Below are positions 1-6,320 of a stretch of 6,405 nucleotides of DNA, one piece after another. Under the pieces are notes generated by a model that did not search any database, was not told the DNA's origin, and was given only the letters and a program-made list of their open reading frames with translations. The translations under genes and the position numbers were made by a program. Origin of the DNA: Nitrospinota bacterium (GTDB lineage: Bacteria; Nitrospinota; Nitrospinia; UBA9942; JAHJSF01). The stretch's first letter is position 1. The number at the start of each line of letters is the position of its first letter. Where the stretch lies: NCBI GenBank assembly GCA_018830405.1, contig JAHJSF010000124.1, positions 1-6,405 on the forward strand. Direction: 5' to 3'.

Positions 1-1436
1 GCTATCTCCCCCTCTATAGCCTTCTTTCTGAATATAAACTTTTCGTAGTCATAGTCACTTAATAGACCTGCCCTGTGGCCATGCTCAGAGAGGCGCATAT
101 CTGCGTTGTCCGACCTGAGAAGAAGGCGGTACTCCGCCCTCGAGGTGAACATCCGGTAAGGCTCTTCAACTCCTTTGGTAACGAGGTCATCTATCAATAC
201 TCCAATCAGTGATTCGGCCCTACCTAAGATTAGCGGTTCTTTATTTAAAATTTTCATTGCGGCGTTTATACCGGCCATCAACCCTTGGGCCGCCGCCTCT
301 TCGTATCCCGATGTTCCATTTATCTGCCCGGCCAAAAAGAGACCGGATATTTTTTTTGTCTCCAGTGTTGGTTTAAGCTCGGTAGGATTTACAAAGTCAT
401 ATTCAATGGCATAGCCGGGCTTGATTATTTCGATATTCTCCAGTCCCTTGATGGTTCGGAGAAATTTAAGCTGGACATCTTCGGGGAGGCTGGTCGACAC
501 TCCGTTTGGATAACACTCTACAGAGTCGTATCCGGTCGGTTCCAAAAACACCTGATGACGTTCCCGCTCAGAGAACCTCTTCACCTTGTCTTCTATCGAT
601 GGACAGTAGCGGGGACCTACCCCTTCAATAACCCCGCTATATAATGGAGACCGATCGAGGTTGTCGAGGATGATCTGATGGGTCTCTTTATTGGTGTAGG
701 TGAGGTAACAGGGAACCTGCCTTTGAGTTATACTTTCTGTAGAGTACGAAAATGGCCTTGGAGGGTAATCTCCTTCCTGAGGCTCAAGTCCCGAAAAATT
801 TATACTCCTTGAATCTATCCTGGCAGGGGTTCCTGTTTTCAGCCGGCCAATATCAAGCCCTAAAGCTCGCAGACTTTTTGATAGGCAAAAGGAGGGGAGT
901 TCTTCGGTAGTCGCCCCGGCCGGGTACTGTTTCAGCCCGATATGGATAAGGGCATTTAAAAATGTCCCTGTGGTGATGATAACCGCTTCCGCATCATATA
1001 TGTTTTTTTTGTCGGTCCTTACCCCCTTAACAAAACCGCCATTCATTATCAGCTCTTCGGCCGTCTCTTCAGATATGGTCAGGTTATCGACAGATTCAAG
1101 ACGCCTCCTCATATCGAGTCGATATAGGTTGAGATCGGCTTGGGCTCTATAGGCACGGACGGCTGCCCCCTTACTCATATTCAAAACCCGAAACTGAATT
1201 CCGGTGGCATCGATACACTTAGCCATCTCTCCACCAAGGGCATCTATCTCCCGAACTATCTGCCCCTTAGCCAGGCCGCCTATAGCAGGATTACAGTACA
1301 TAAAGGCTATTTTGTCTATATGGCTGGTCAGGAGAAGAGTCTTGAGTCCAAGACGGGCCGAGGCCAGGGCCGCCTCACAGCCGGCATGCCCGCCTCCTAT
1401 AACAACAACCGAATAGTCTCTATTGTTTTTCTTCAT
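1..1436 (-). CDS. mnmG: tRNA uridine-5-carboxymethylaminomethyl modification enzyme MnmG (GidA), N-terminal 478 residues, cut by window edge
   Basis: MnmG is an FAD- and NADH-binding enzyme that works with the GTPase MnmE to install the (carboxymethyl)aminomethyl group on the wobble uridine of certain tRNAs, in the cytoplasm. I translated the minus strand by hand and found 478 open codons without a stop. The dinucleotide-binding motif GGGHAGCEA lies at residues 14-22, [12 protein letters not shown] at 47-58, TGTFLN at 156-161, RYCPSIEDK around 276-284 and [17 protein letters not shown] at 369-385. The two family cysteines, C47 and C277 in E. coli, appear here as C48 and C278. Family members have about 600-650 residues, so the C-terminal tRNA/MnmE-binding part lies outside the window. 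The ATG at 1434-1436 is the only possible start after the upstream stop at 1458-1460, and it places the FAD motif correctly. No clear Shine-Dalgarno sequence precedes it. The gene lies 113 bases downstream of the J-domain gene. Confidence 0.96.
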   Translation of the reverse strand, partial: MKKNNRDYSVVVIGGGHAGCEAALASARLGLKTLLLTSHIDKIAFMYCNPAIGGLAKGQIVREIDALGGEMAKCIDATGIQFRVLNMSKGAAVRAYRAQADLNLYRLDMRRRLESVDNLTISEETAEELIMNGGFVKGVRTDKKNIYDAEAVIITTGTFLNALIHIGLKQYPAGATTEELPSFCLSKSLRALGLDIGRLKTGTPARIDSRSINFSGLEPQEGDYPPRPFSYSTESITQRQVPCYLTYTNKETHQIILDNLDRSPLYSGVIEGVGPRYCPSIEDKVKRFSERERHQVFLEPTGYDSVECYPNGVSTSLPEDVQLKFLRTIKGLENIEIIKPGYAIEYDFVNPTELKPTLETKKISGLFLAGQINGTSGYEEAAAQGLMAGINAAMKILNKEPLILGRAESLIGVLIDDLVTKGVEEPYRMFTSRAEYRLLLRSDNADMRLSEHGHRAGLLSDYDYEKFIFRKKAIEGEI

Positions 1437-1488
1437 CTGAAATACGCTTTTTAGTTGTTAAGAGTTGGCTGGGAAAAATATGTAAGAA

Positions 1489-1530
1489 TTTAGCCTCCCC
1501 CAAAAAGATCAATGGTCGGGATTGGCTAAA
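1489..1530 (-). terminator. bulged stem-loop between the J-domain gene and mnmG, possible terminator or attenuator
   Basis: Plus-strand arms TTTAGCC-TCCC (1489-1499) and GGGA-TT-GGCTAAA (1518-1530) pair over 11 bp with a two-base bulge and an 18-base loop. In minus-strand RNA the hairpin begins about 20 bases after the J-domain stop codon. It is followed by a U-rich but interrupted tail (UUCUUACAUAUUUUU). It could be a leaky terminator, or a processing or stability element. The large loop and broken U tract argue against a strong terminator. Confidence 0.4.
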
Positions 1531-1549
1531 ATATATAATGACGGAAAAA

Positions 1550-2470
1550 CTACAGACCTTCTTTTTCCAACTCCTCTATCATCTTCTTCTGGGGAGCGGT
1601 TAACTTTTTAGGGACACTGATATGAACAACTACATAGAGGTCACCTCTTCCCGAATGACCAAGCCTCTTAGCCCCCTGCCCTTTAATCCTTATCTTCGTC
1701 CCCGATTGGGTTCCGGCCGGAATCTTTATCGTCTTGGCCTCCCCCTCAATGGTAGGAATCTCAATCTTTCCCCCGAGTATGGCCTGGGTAAAACTTACCC
1801 TCCCTTTAACAATCAGGTCATCCCCATCCCGTTCGAATATCGGGTCGGACTGAACAACAACCTCAAGATAGAGATCGCCGGCCGGTTGATTACCTGTCCC
1901 CGATTCCCCCTTACCGGCCAAGCGAAGTCTCTTCCCTGTCTCAATACCGGCCGGAATCTTGACCGAGACATTCTTAATCCCGTCAGGCGCACGGAAGGAG
2001 AGATCCCTACCCCCCCCAAGAACCGCCTCCCTAAATGATACGATAAGTTTGTGGGTCAGGTCTCTCCCGCGGTGACCGGACATTCCCCCATGCATACTGT
2101 TGAAATTCATTCCTCCGCCAAACATATCGGAAAAATTTACATGGGCCTGTCTGCCGCCGCCGGTCGAAAATCCACCGAAACCGAAACCGCGCAAAATATC
2201 ACCAAGGTCGACATCCCTAAAGATATCTTCCTGAGAATACTGCTGGTGAAATTTATCGGAGCCGAACATATCGTATTTCTGTCTCTTCTCTTTATCGCTC
2301 AAGACGGCATAGGCCTCACTTATCTCTTTAAATTTATCCTCAGCAGCCTTATCCCCCTGATTCTTGTCAGGGTGATATTTCATGGCCAACTTACGATAGG
2401 CATTCTTTATCGTCTTATCATCTGCCCCCTTATCAACCCCGAGCATTTTATAATAATCTTTACTGGACAC
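1550..2470 (-). CDS. class B J-domain co-chaperone, DnaJ/CbpA-type without zinc finger
   Basis: This is a 306-residue Hsp40 co-chaperone expected to stimulate DnaK ATPase and deliver substrate proteins in the cytoplasm. The J domain spans about residues 5-67, with the catalytic HPD at 33-35 and the typical helix IV (KRQKYDMFG). A Gly/Phe-rich linker follows at about 95-132. Two homologous substrate-binding β-domains come next: CTD I from about 137 and CTD II from about 215, carrying the parallel repeats KIPAGIETGKRLRLAGKGE and KIPAGTQSGTKIRIKGQGA. The four CxxCxGxG zinc-finger repeats of true DnaJ are absent, so this is class B, like CbpA or eukaryotic DNAJB proteins. It is too general a type to call cbpA with certainty. 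Translation starts at GTG (2468-2470), preceded six bases upstream by an excellent GGAGG (RBS at 2475-2481). No dnaK or grpE is present nearby. mnmG follows on the same strand. Confidence 0.93.
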   Translation of the reverse strand: MSSKDYYKMLGVDKGADDKTIKNAYRKLAMKYHPDKNQGDKAAEDKFKEISEAYAVLSDKEKRQKYDMFGSDKFHQQYSQEDIFRDVDLGDILRGFGFGGFSTGGGRQAHVNFSDMFGGGMNFNSMHGGMSGHRGRDLTHKLIVSFREAVLGGGRDLSFRAPDGIKNVSVKIPAGIETGKRLRLAGKGESGTGNQPAGDLYLEVVVQSDPIFERDGDDLIVKGRVSFTQAILGGKIEIPTIEGEAKTIKIPAGTQSGTKIRIKGQGAKRLGHSGRGDLYVVVHISVPKKLTAPQKKMIEELEKEGL

Positions 2471-2474
2471 TATA

Positions 2475-2481
2475 TTCCTCC
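2475..2481 (-). promoter_or_regulatory. strong ribosome binding site that fixes the GTG start of the J-domain gene
   Basis: The minus strand reads GGAGGAATATA immediately before GTG. The near-perfect anti-16S match at six-base spacing supports GTG at 2468-2470 as the true start. There is no competing ATG before the conserved J domain. Confidence 0.85.
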
Positions 2482-2515
2482 AAACTAAAATAGTCGCATC
2501 TTTACGTAACTATAT

Positions 2516-2532
2516 GTAATATATGATATTAC
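2516..2532. repeat. perfect inverted repeat GTAATAT-N3-ATATTAC upstream of the J-domain gene
   Basis: Seven-base arms at 2516-2522 and 2526-2532 are exact reverse complements around the centre ATG. The site lies 46-62 bases upstream of the GTG start and overlaps the -10 of the candidate promoter. Its form fits a dimeric repressor operator. The surrounding DNA is very AT-rich, which makes chance palindromes more likely. It does not match the CIRCE heat-shock operator. Confidence 0.35.
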
Positions 2533-2559
2533 GATATATTAAAGGCTTGTTTTTGCCAA
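2531..2559 (-). promoter_or_regulatory. candidate sigma-70 promoter for the J-domain gene
   Basis: On the minus strand TTGGCA (2554-2559, five of six consensus bases) and TATCGT (2531-2536, four of six) are separated by 17 bases. Transcription would begin about 55 bases before the GTG. The TTGGCA lies inside the short palindrome TTTTGCCAAAA (2551-2561). This was found by eye in AT-rich DNA. Confidence 0.3.
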
Positions 2560-2615
2560 AACATAAATAGGTAAATCAAGCTCTAACCTAATATTAACAC
2601 ACCTGTTTTGCGAGA

Positions 2616-2635
2616 GAGGAACAAAAGGGTTCCCC
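2616..2635 (-). terminator. stem-loop just after the membrane-protein stop codon
   Basis: In minus-strand RNA GGGGAAC pairs with GUUCCUC (seven pairs, one of them G-U) across a six-base loop CCUUUU. It begins four bases after the stop codon at 2640-2642. No U tract follows, so it is more likely a 3'-end stabilising or weak termination hairpin than a classical intrinsic terminator. Confidence 0.35.
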
Positions 2636-2639
2636 GCTA

Positions 2640-3308
2640 TTAATGGGCATCACGCCCCCTCTTGTGCATAAAATATCCGGCCGCCCCTATTATTAGTATA
2701 ATGAGGAACAATACCATCGGGGCGTAAGGACTATACATGGCTACCTTGCCATGCAGTTCCCGCAGAAAGAGGGCCCACCCCGTAATAGCCAGATAGGTGG
2801 CTACCAAGACTACCAATACATTGGTTACCGAGGAAAGACCTATTAAAAAACCGATGATAGAGCCAACCAGAGGACCGGTCATCCATAGCGGAAACCAGAC
2901 GAAGATAAAAAGACCTATCAGGCCATAACGTTTTATCGTAACTACATGCCTGTCAGCCGCCTCTGATACCTGACCCAAAAATCTCTGCAGCCTCTCAAAT
3001 ACTATTAGTTGGTGCCAGCTTACAACAAAGAGGGGGTAGAAGAGAAGCACTATGATTGTCTCTATAACCATAGAGATCGGAATAACTACGCCATTCCCCA
3101 GACCTACCGTATAACCGAAGGATAGACCGGCCACTCTACCAAAAAGCATGTGGGTAGCCGTCATGGCAATAAATAACTGTCCCTTTTCGGGGATGAATAT
3201 GGAAGAGGCGGCCAGCCAGAAGATATAGGCCAAGGCCAAGGCTATGCCAGCCATAAAGATGCGCCCCTCAATGGTGGCGGCTAGCTGTCTCCAGATACGT
3301 TTCGGCAT
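2640..3308 (-). CDS. putative small multi-drug export family membrane protein
   Basis: This 222-residue protein is very hydrophobic and polytopic. Likely membrane segments lie at about residues 17-38, 45-66, 73-97, 129-157, 161-182 and 195-214. A charged cytoplasm-like loop (about 103-127) separates the halves, and the tail is basic (HKRGRD). The segment RYGLIGLFIFVWFPLWMTGPLVG (127-149) followed by a Gly-rich helix resembles the COG2426/PF06695 'small multi-drug export' proteins. I recognise this from memory and did not search. The family name is historical and the substrate is unknown, so a transport role is not shown by the sequence. The start used is ATG at 3306-3308, which has no clear Shine-Dalgarno. 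Met19 is an alternative preceded by GAGGGG, and starting there would remove only the basic N-terminus. It is transcribed divergently from polA. Confidence 0.7.
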   Translation of the reverse strand: MPKRIWRQLAATIEGRIFMAGIALALAYIFWLAASSIFIPEKGQLFIAMTATHMLFGRVAGLSFGYTVGLGNGVVIPISMVIETIIVLLFYPLFVVSWHQLIVFERLQRFLGQVSEAADRHVVTIKRYGLIGLFIFVWFPLWMTGPLVGSIIGFLIGLSSVTNVLVVLVATYLAITGWALFLRELHGKVAMYSPYAPMVLFLIILIIGAAGYFMHKRGRDAH

Positions 3309-3343
3309 AATGGGTTCTGTTAAGATAGGTGGTGTTAAGTTTT

Positions 3344-3363
3344 CTTAATATTATAAAATTAAG
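3344..3363. repeat. inverted repeat CTTAAT-N8-ATTAAG in the divergent promoter region
   Basis: Six-base arms at 3344-3349 and 3358-3363 are exact reverse complements around an eight-base AT-only centre that contains the -10 candidates for both directions. Two further direct copies of GTTAAG lie at 3319-3324 and 3334-3339. The layout suggests a shared operator or simply AT-rich promoter DNA. Confidence 0.3.
3349..3357 (+). promoter_or_regulatory. possible -10 region for polA
   Basis: Overlapping TATTAT (3349-3354) and TATAAA (3352-3357) each match five of six consensus bases on the plus strand. No good -35 lies at the normal spacing, so the polA promoter is only weakly indicated. If it is used, polA would have a leader of roughly 45 bases. 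Confidence 0.25.
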
Positions 3364-3377
3364 GTAACATTAAACAA
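3350..3377 (-). promoter_or_regulatory. candidate sigma-70 promoter for the membrane-protein gene
   Basis: The minus strand carries a perfect TATAAT (3350-3355). TTGTTT (3372-3377) lies 16 bases upstream and matches the first three bases of the -35 consensus. Transcription would start near 3343, giving a leader of about 35 bases to the ATG. Confidence 0.42.
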
Positions 3378-3406
3378 CAGTCTAACATAAAATCAGACGG
3401 AGAGAG

Positions 3407-6079
3407 ATGGGACAGAAAGATAAAAAGAGATTCTACATAATAGACGGCTCTTCATATATATACCGCGCCTTCTACGCCATACGAAGTCTTTCAAATTCCA
3501 AAGGGCTCCCCACCAACGCCGTCTACGGCTTTGCCCGCATGCTCCTTAAAATAATGAAGGAGGATTCCCCCGACTATCTGGCCGTAGCCTTCGACTCCAA
3601 GGGAAAAAACTTCAGACATGAGATATACCCTGAATATAAGGCCCACCGCCCGGAGATGCCAGAAGAACTCGTTCCCCAGATCCCCTATATCCGAAAATTG
3701 GTCGAGATATTAAATATCCCCGTTATCAAAAAAGAGGGGATAGAGGCGGACGACCTTATCGGCTCACTGGCCAAGAGGGGAGAGGCGGAGGGGCTGCAGG
3801 TAACAATAGTCAGTGGCGATAAGGATATGATGCAGCTCTTAAATGAAAATATAAGGATGCTCGATACCCTTAAGGATAAATCTATCGGGGCAAATGAGGT
3901 TGTGGCCAAGTTTGGAGTCCCCCCCGATAAGGTGATTGAGGTTATGGGGCTGATGGGAGACAGCTCCGATAATATCCCTGGTGTCCCGGGGGTAGGGCCA
4001 AAAACCGCCCAGGAACTGATAGCCGAATTTGGGGACATAGAAAACCTAATCGCCCAGGCCGACCAGATAAAAAAGAAGGGGGTTAGAGAAAAGGTAAAGG
4101 ATAATGCCGATTTGGCCAGACTGAGCAAGCGGCTCGTCACTATCGATACCAACCTGCCGATAGATGTAGAACTTGAAGAGCTGACCATAAGCGAACCTGA
4201 CAACAAGGCCCTCCTTCAATTTCTAAGGGAACTCGAGTTTGAGGGACTAGTAAAGGAACTGGGCGTGGAGGACTGCGTAACCGCCGAGGGGCATTACGAA
4301 ACTATATGTGACATAGAGACACTAAAGGCGCTGATTGAAAAAATAAAGGGATTAGGTTTCTGCTCTGTCGATACAGAAACAACAAACCTCGACCCGATAT
4401 CGGCCAGGCTTGTCGGTGTATCAATTTCCATCAAGGGGGGAGAGGGATACTATATCCCCCTGAGGCACGAATATTCGGGCGTCCCCAATCAGCTGCCGAT
4501 TAAAGATGTACTTGAAATTATTGGGCCAATACTGGAAGACCCGAAGATTGAAAAATATGGGCAGAATATAAAATACGACCTTATCGTCCTGGCCAACGAG
4601 GGGATACGCCTAAGCGGGATTACCTTCGATACGATGGTAGCCGCCTACCTGGTTAACTCCGCTTCGGGTGGCTACAGTTTGGGTAAACTCTCCCAAAGAT
4701 ATCTAAACCTGAAGGCCTCCGAATATAAGGATGTGGCCGCTAAAAAGGCCGGTTTTTGGGAGGTGGATATTGAGACCGCCACAGACTACGCCGCTGAAGA
4801 CGCCGACCTGACCCTCCGCCTCAAGGAGATACTTGAGCCCCTCCTTAAAGATGAAAATCTGACAGCTCTTTATAATGATATGGAACTCCCCCTGGTGAGC
4901 ATACTTGGAGAGATGGAGATGGCCGGGGTTAAGTTGGACACGGAAAGACTTGGAGAAATGTCAGACAGGCTCGGCAAGGATTTGTTCAATTTCGAAAAAG
5001 ATATATATGCGCTGGCCGGTGAGGAGTTTAATATAAACTCCCCCAAACAGCTGGGGGAGATTCTCTTTGAAAAACTCGGCCTTAATCCGGGAAAGAAAAC
5101 CAAGACCGGACTTTCCACCGATGTTAAGGTCTTGGAAAAACTGGCCGTCAAACACCCCATTGCCGAGAAGTTGTTAAATTATCGGCAGCTGATGAAACTG
5201 AAGAGCACCTACACAGACGCCCTTCCAAAAATGATAAATGAGAAGACCGGGAGGATACATACATCTTATAACCAGACGGTAACAGCCACCGGGAGGCTCT
5301 CGTCTTCCAATCCTAACCTCCAAAACATTCCTATAAAGAATGATATGGGGAAGGATATCAGAAAGGCCTTTATAGTCGAAGAGGGGAAGATTATGATATC
5401 GGCCGACTACTCTCAGATTGAGCTTCGGCTCCTGGCCCACCTGTCGGGAGATAAAACCCTGACCGCCGCCTTTAATAATGGGGAAGATATCCATGAGAGA
5501 ACCGCCCTTGAGCTCTTCGGAGGTCTCCCCGGACTCGTTACCTCCGATATGAGAAGGATTGCCAAGACAGTCAACTTCGGAGTTATCTACGGGATGCAGG
5601 CCTTCGGACTATCGGAGGCACTCAATATCCCCCGTGGAGAGGCAAGCCGATTTATAGAAAATTATTTTAAGAGGTATAAGAGGGTTGAAGGCTATATGGA
5701 GGAGACAATTCAAGGTGCCAGAGATAATGGGTATGTCACTACCCTCTTTGGAAGAAAACGTCCTATCCCCGATATCAAGGCCGAGGCCAGACAGATAAGG
5801 GAGTTTGCCGAGCGGACCGCCTTCAACACAACCATCCAGGGCTCGGCCGCCGATATAATCAAGGTGGCTATGATTAATATCAGCCGGGTAATAAAAGAAA
5901 AGGGGCTGAAGAGCCTAATGGTTATGCAGGTGCATGACGAACTTGTCTTCGAGGTCCCGCAAGAAGAGGAGTCGGTGGCCAAAGAAATTATAAAGAGGGA
6001 GATGGAGAGGGTTATAAAACTCTCCGTCCCCCTTATTGTCGATATACACTCCGGCCTTAACTGGGATGAGGCACACTGA
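3407..6079 (+). CDS. polA: DNA polymerase I, complete, with 5' nuclease, proofreading and polymerase domains
   Basis: This 890-residue DNA polymerase I fills gaps and removes RNA primers in replication and excision repair. The 5' nuclease domain (about 1-285) has its acidic metal ligands at D13, E113/D115/D116, D138/D140 and D185/D188, and a helix-hairpin-helix VPGVGPKTA after GDSSDNI. The 3'-5' exonuclease domain (about 300-490) keeps all three motifs: D322-x-E324, D391 in GQNIKYD, and Y461/D465 in YAAEDAD. It should therefore proofread, unlike Taq-type enzymes. Polymerase motif A is DYSQIELR (D667, E672), motif B runs R716, K720, F724, Y728, and motif C is HDE (D844, E845). The Phe at 724 corresponds to E. 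coli F762, so strong discrimination against dideoxynucleotides is expected. The start ATG at 3407 follows GGAG (3399-3402) at a short four-base spacing. The length is normal and nothing is broken. Confidence 0.98.
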   Translation: MGQKDKKRFYIIDGSSYIYRAFYAIRSLSNSKGLPTNAVYGFARMLLKIMKEDSPDYLAVAFDSKGKNFRHEIYPEYKAHRPEMPEELVPQIPYIRKLVEILNIPVIKKEGIEADDLIGSLAKRGEAEGLQVTIVSGDKDMMQLLNENIRMLDTLKDKSIGANEVVAKFGVPPDKVIEVMGLMGDSSDNIPGVPGVGPKTAQELIAEFGDIENLIAQADQIKKKGVREKVKDNADLARLSKRLVTIDTNLPIDVELEELTISEPDNKALLQFLRELEFEGLVKELGVEDCVTAEGHYETICDIETLKALIEKIKGLGFCSVDTETTNLDPISARLVGVSISIKGGEGYYIPLRHEYSGVPNQLPIKDVLEIIGPILEDPKIEKYGQNIKYDLIVLANEGIRLSGITFDTMVAAYLVNSASGGYSLGKLSQRYLNLKASEYKDVAAKKAGFWEVDIETATDYAAEDADLTLRLKEILEPLLKDENLTALYNDMELPLVSILGEMEMAGVKLDTERLGEMSDRLGKDLFNFEKDIYALAGEEFNINSPKQLGEILFEKLGLNPGKKTKTGLSTDVKVLEKLAVKHPIAEKLLNYRQLMKLKSTYTDALPKMINEKTGRIHTSYNQTVTATGRLSSSNPNLQNIPIKNDMGKDIRKAFIVEEGKIMISADYSQIELRLLAHLSGDKTLTAAFNNGEDIHERTALELFGGLPGLVTSDMRRIAKTVNFGVIYGMQAFGLSEALNIPRGEASRFIENYFKRYKRVEGYMEETIQGARDNGYVTTLFGRKRPIPDIKAEARQIREFAERTAFNTTIQGSAADIIKVAMINISRVIKEKGLKSLMVMQVHDELVFEVPQEEESVAKEIIKREMERVIKLSVPLIVDIHSGLNWDEAH

Positions 6080-6094
6080 AGGTGTTAGAATAAT

Positions 6095-6149
6095 AATAGG
6101 GGAGTATTAAATATTCCGTGGTTAACGCCCCCATATTACATATTTTTTT
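6095..6149 (+). terminator. probable terminator after polA
   Basis: AATAGGGG (6095-6102) pairs with CCCC-A-TATT (6129-6137), giving eight base pairs with one bulged A. A run of seven T follows at 6143-6149. The loop is long (26 bases), but GGAGT (6101-6105) can alternatively pair with ATTCC (6113-6117) inside it. The hairpin lies 15 bases after the polA stop, in the expected place. The long loop and the five-base gap before the T run keep confidence moderate. Confidence 0.42.
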
Positions 6150-6150
6150 A

Positions 6151-6156
6151 AAGGAG
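6151..6156 (+). promoter_or_regulatory. strong ribosome binding site before a 38-codon ORF
   Basis: AAGGAG lies eight bases before GTG at 6165-6167. This is a close anti-16S match at acceptable spacing, and it is the main reason to take the small ORF seriously. Confidence 0.6.
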
Positions 6157-6164
6157 AAAACATA

Positions 6165-6281
6165 GTGGTTGACATAAAAGTACCTGATGAAGCCATACAA
6201 TATATTCTTTTTCAGAGAACAGAATACTTATATTTCGAAAACACTTTTATTTACCGCAAATTAAATAAGGGTCATGACTAG
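6165..6281 (+). CDS. small hypothetical ORF, 38 residues, possibly the stump of an interrupted gene
   Basis: The ORF starts at GTG behind an AAGGAG site and reads MVDIKVPDEAIQYILFQRTE, then a Tyr/Phe-rich stretch, ending in KLNKGHD and TAG. I do not recognise it. It shows no signal peptide, Cys pairs or convincing membrane span. It is AT-rich, unlike polA, and lies 85 bases after it, beyond a probable terminator. The last codons and the stop fall in the left arm of the hairpin that precedes the transposase. One explanation is that an insertion element entered a longer gene near 6269 and supplied a premature stop. A genuine small protein or a chance ORF is also possible. The start is better supported than the function. 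An alternative ATG at 6187 in another frame has no ribosome binding site. Confidence 0.4.
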   Translation: MVDIKVPDEAIQYILFQRTEYLYFENTFIYRKLNKGHD

Positions 6282-6320
6282 AACAGCACATTAAAATATA
6301 TGCTAATGTCTAGCTATGAC
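6271..6320 (+). repeat. long bulged inverted repeat covering the transposase start codon
   Basis: GTCATGACTAG (6271-6281) pairs with CTAGCTATGAC (6310-6320): nine Watson-Crick pairs, one G-U and one A-C mismatch. Directly inside, ACATTA (6288-6293) pairs perfectly with TAATGT (6304-6309). The right arm is therefore continuous over 17 bases, the left arm has one six-base bulge (AACAGC), and the apical loop is ten bases. The transposase ATG (6316-6318) lies within the stem. Confidence 0.7.
6292..6297 (+). promoter_or_regulatory. possible -10 of a transposase promoter
   Basis: TAAAAT matches five of six consensus bases. At 17-base spacing the -35 position reads GGGTCA (6269-6274), which matches only three of six. 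If used, transcription would begin near 6304, inside the hairpin, so the native mRNA would lack its left arm. Confidence 0.22.

Noticed and set aside
285-644. 119-codon plus-strand ORF within mnmG
   Set aside because: It is antisense to conserved MnmG motifs such as [17 protein letters not shown] and has no independent support.
1711-1960. Repeated CCGGCCGGAATCTT in the J-domain gene
   Set aside because: Both copies encode the parallel KIPAG loops of the two homologous C-terminal β-domains, so this is ordinary domain duplication and not a mobile or regulatory repeat.
1622-2038. 138-codon plus-strand ORF opposite the J-domain gene
   Set aside because: It is antisense to a well-conserved coding sequence. 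Its protein is rich in Pro, Leu, Arg and Asn and lacks any domain, and it has no ribosome binding site. It mirrors the Gly-rich codons of the real gene.
2471-2639. CIRCE or sigma-32 heat-shock control element upstream of the J-domain gene
   Set aside because: No TTAGCACTC/GAGTGCTAA pair is present. A CTTGATT resembles a sigma-32 -35 box but has no C-rich -10 partner.
3685-4206. 173-codon minus-strand ORF inside polA
   Set aside because: It is low-complexity Ser/Leu/Ile-rich sequence antisense to the 5' nuclease domain, a typical shadow of the polA reading frame.
6169-6201. TTGACA followed by TACAAT as a promoter after polA
   Set aside because: Both hexamers are good, but the spacer is 21 bases, well outside the usual 16-18. 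They also lie inside the small ORF.
6187-6264. Alternative ATG-started 25-codon ORF
   Set aside because: It has no Shine-Dalgarno sequence, overlaps the better-supported GTG ORF in another frame, and its product is not recognisable.
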